64,000 nt of DNA from FEN-1139 sp038207155 (GTDB taxonomy: Bacteria > Myxococcota_A > Polyangia > Polyangiales > Polyangiaceae), in the NCBI GenBank assembly GCA_038207155.1, contig JBBRAB010000002.1, positions 230,207-294,206 on the forward strand, in the 5' to 3' direction. Position 1 is the stretch's first letter. Each line of letters starts with the position of its first letter. The notes below the pieces were generated by a model. That model saw only the letters and a list, made by a program, of their open reading frames with translations. It was not told the origin of the DNA and made no database searches. The position numbers and the translations under genes are program-made. Below, piece after piece: positions 62,538 through 64,000 of the stretch.

Positions 62538-62666
62538 CAACAGAGTCGGGATTCGCTGGGGGGATTGGGACGGTCGCAGGGAGCGACGGCCGTCCGCCGA
62601 CCCGCGCCAATAGCTGGGATATACCGAGCGGGCAGCCGTTGTGCACCCAGGTTGAGCTAGGCTGAA

Positions 62667-62915
62667 CTACGCAGCCTGTCGACGCCAAGCGCCCCGCTCA
62701 ACCACGAGAGTCATCCTGACGGCAGCCGGACGGTCATCAAGATCCGCCAACTCTTCGAGCGCGTAGCTGTCGGTAGGGGACTGGGTGGCCACCATCAAGC
62801 GCAGGAGGCGATCTGCCACCCCACCGATGGGCTCACGATCGTTCTCCCAGCGTGACACGATCTCGGGAGCCACTCCCCTGTGACGGCTGAAGTCAGCGCC
62901 CAGGGCAATCGCACT
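62667..62915 (-). pseudogene. Truncated XRE-type (MqsA-like) antitoxin remnant
   Basis: 82 codons without a clear start. GVAPEIVSRWENDREPIGG and LLRLMVATQ match the C-terminal helix-turn-helix and tail of MqsA/XRE-type antitoxins (SRWENGK motif). The N-terminal half, normally a CxxC zinc region, is missing, and a TGA lies just before the visible part. A start at GTG 62873 would give 68 residues, but this lacks most of the HTH. It overlaps the nuclease-like remnant in another frame. Confidence 0.6.
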
Positions 62916-63172
62916 AAAAAGTCGTCACGTAGCGACCCCGAGGACCCGAAGCTCTCGGCGATCAGAACGATCTCGGGGGCTCCAAGTTGGAAAGCGTCGT
63001 CGTTCAGAAGGGACCGTAGCTCTTGAGCATCGTTGTCGCTCTTCGCGCCAAGCGCCTGTTGGAAACGGGCGGCATCCCACTTCGCGACCATGGCCGCGTA
63101 GGAAATCGCCTGGAGAAGCTGGAGCCGATCGCGGTTTCGCTTCAACTCAAAAATGACCGGAGTGCCTTCGCG
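62894..63172 (-). pseudogene. Nuclease-like (PD-(D/E)XK family) gene remnant
   Basis: Only residues REGTPVIFELKRNRDRLQLL through LIAESF resemble a real protein: the FELKR stretch fits the ExK core of PD-(D/E)XK nucleases, and LQAISYAAMVAKWD is a matching helix. Upstream in the same frame the sequence turns into Arg/Ser-rich shadow coding. The N-terminal part seems to be in another frame or lost. Probably a decayed restriction or NucS/DUF-type nuclease; the exact family is uncertain. Confidence 0.5.
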
Positions 63173-63488
63173 GCTGATTGGGAAGCACCTCACCCATGCG
63201 CACACTCGTTTTCGCTGCGGCTTTGCTACTATCCACCGCTCGCTCGAACGGCGAAACGTCGCCTGCTTGCTCCGACCACGGAGCGCCCTCGGACTGCACC
63301 GGCGAAGGAACCTCGTCGGGAGTCTCCGGTGCCTGTTGCAGCCGGGGCGACTGCAGGGTGTAGTCGGTCCCGGGGAGCGTGGATGTGGCGCCCGCTCCGC
63401 GATATCGCTCGCGCAGTCGCGTCGCCAGGAAGCGAGTGAGCTCTGACGCGGGAAAGCCTGCTCGTGACAGGGCTGCGTTCCCCCCCAC

Positions 63489-63821
63489 TCACCGCGCGGC
63501 GTGATACTGCTGCGCCTGCTGCTGCCGCTGCTGCTGCTGCTGCGCCGCGGCGGCCGCCGCCAGCACCACGGCATAACTCGTGGTGGCACCCGAAGCTGCC
63601 TGCTGCGCAGCATCTGCGCCCGCGACGGGCTGACACACGCAACCCGGCAGCTGATCGGCGACCAGCACCAGTGCGCCCATCTTCATGCCAAGTTCCTTGC
63701 AGCGGAGCGCGCAATGCTGGGGCCCCTGCTCCTTACGTTCGAGATCCGCAGGCTTCAGATACCCAGGCGTGCACCCCAGTGATGGAAGCCCTAGGACAAA
63801 TGCAACGAGTCGCTTCTTCAT
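63489..63821 (-). CDS. Lipoprotein with Gln-rich tail
   Basis: 110 residues from ATG 63821 (MKKRLVAFVLGLPSLGC). The lipobox Cys is at 17. The mid part has three Cys (HCALRC, GCVCQP) and LGMKMGALVLVADQLPGCVC, which suggests a small disulfide-bonded domain I have seen in myxobacteria. The tail is Ala then poly-Gln (AAAAAAQQQQQRQQQAQQ). Function unknown. Confidence 0.75.
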   Translation of the reverse strand: MKKRLVAFVLGLPSLGCTPGYLKPADLERKEQGPQHCALRCKELGMKMGALVLVADQLPGCVCQPVAGADAAQQAASGATTSYAVVLAAAAAAQQQQQRQQQAQQYHAAR

Positions 63822-63960
63822 CGGTTGTCAGGCGCTCCGCGCCGCTCCTGGGGTGGCACCCAGGGCCATCGCATCAAACATGGAACGATTTCGATCACTT
63901 AGCGCGGGCCACAAAAAACTAGCTTGTCGAAACGGGGGCACTCGTGATCTTTTCCCGGCG

Positions 63961-64000
63961 ATGACCAAGAGAAAGCCAGTCCCGGTCGACGAGGACATGA
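63961..64000 (+). CDS. Possible start of a gene running off the window
   Basis: ATG at 63961 followed by an open frame to the edge, MTKRKPVPVDEDM. Only 13 residues are visible and the ribosome site is weak, so this could be chance. The basic-then-acidic N-terminus is seen in some antitoxins and DNA-binding proteins. Confidence 0.3.
   Translation, partial: MTKRKPVPVDEDM

Noticed and set aside
63147..63488. 114-codon frame between the nuclease remnant and the Gln-rich lipoprotein
   Set aside because: It might be a decayed N-terminal part of the nuclease-like gene, but I see no motif and no start, so I did not call it.

Overview
The window is GC-rich (roughly 62 to 64 percent by eye) and tightly packed on both strands. 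It looks like a myxobacterium, most likely Polyangiales or a relative (Myxococcota). The grounds are lipoproteins with Gly/Thr linkers, Ser/Thr kinases with HRDLSPQN and HRDLKPEN loops, a PilZ-like motility protein, an expansin-like protein and an alternative complex III cluster. This placement is inferred from gene content; there is no rRNA in the window. Layout, left to right. At 1-6260 (minus) a tightly overlapped operon holds a FliJ/YscO-like coiled-coil gene interrupted by an in-frame TGA, a soluble lytic transglycosylase, an oligopeptide-binding lipoprotein and two permeases; it fits release and re-uptake of wall peptides. At 6467-18403 (minus) lies actA-actB-actC-actDE (fused)-actF, a small membrane protein, coxB-like and coxA-like genes and two unrecognised membrane proteins. 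The coxA and coxB products keep the fold but have lost almost every heme and copper ligand; only the cytochrome c domain fused to CoxB is intact. This apparent pseudo-oxidase attached to alternative complex III is the most unusual thing here. At 18.4-23.7 kb are a gene-poor stretch, a lipoprotein split from an FGE-like domain by an in-frame TGA, a four-helix-bundle S23-type protein, an aminotransferase and an esterase. At 23.8-27.7 kb are a sigma-70 family factor, pheS (without pheT) and rplT-rpmI (without infC). At 27.9-30.4 kb are a frameshifted lipoprotein gene and a TPR protein. At 30.6-41.0 kb are carB, a PBP4-type peptidase divergent from a second peptide-binding lipoprotein, pyrG and a HEAT-repeat lipoprotein whose stop codon sits in a tandem repeat. 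At 41-53 kb are a MATE transporter, a kinase with two catalytic domains, a three-fold tandem DsbA-like protein, a second kinase and two divergent PilZ-type proteins. At 53-62.1 kb are an esterase, gloB, an expansin-like protein co-transcribed with a hybrid histidine kinase, a HhH-GPD glycosylase, a PfkB kinase and a sugar-porter MFS protein. At 62.1-64 kb are 39-bp tandem repeats, tRNA-Arg(CCG), remnants of an XRE-type antitoxin and a nuclease-like gene, and a Gln-rich lipoprotein. How the genes work together: the Act proteins should oxidise quinol and deliver electrons to heme c, and the attached pseudo-oxidase could carry electrons no further than its own cytochrome c domain. Two separate loci pair a peptide-binding lipoprotein with a peptidoglycan hydrolase. 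Signalling is rich (two Ser/Thr kinases, one hybrid kinase, two PilZ-type proteins). Several genes are broken by TGA codons or an indel, which may be real decay or assembly error.
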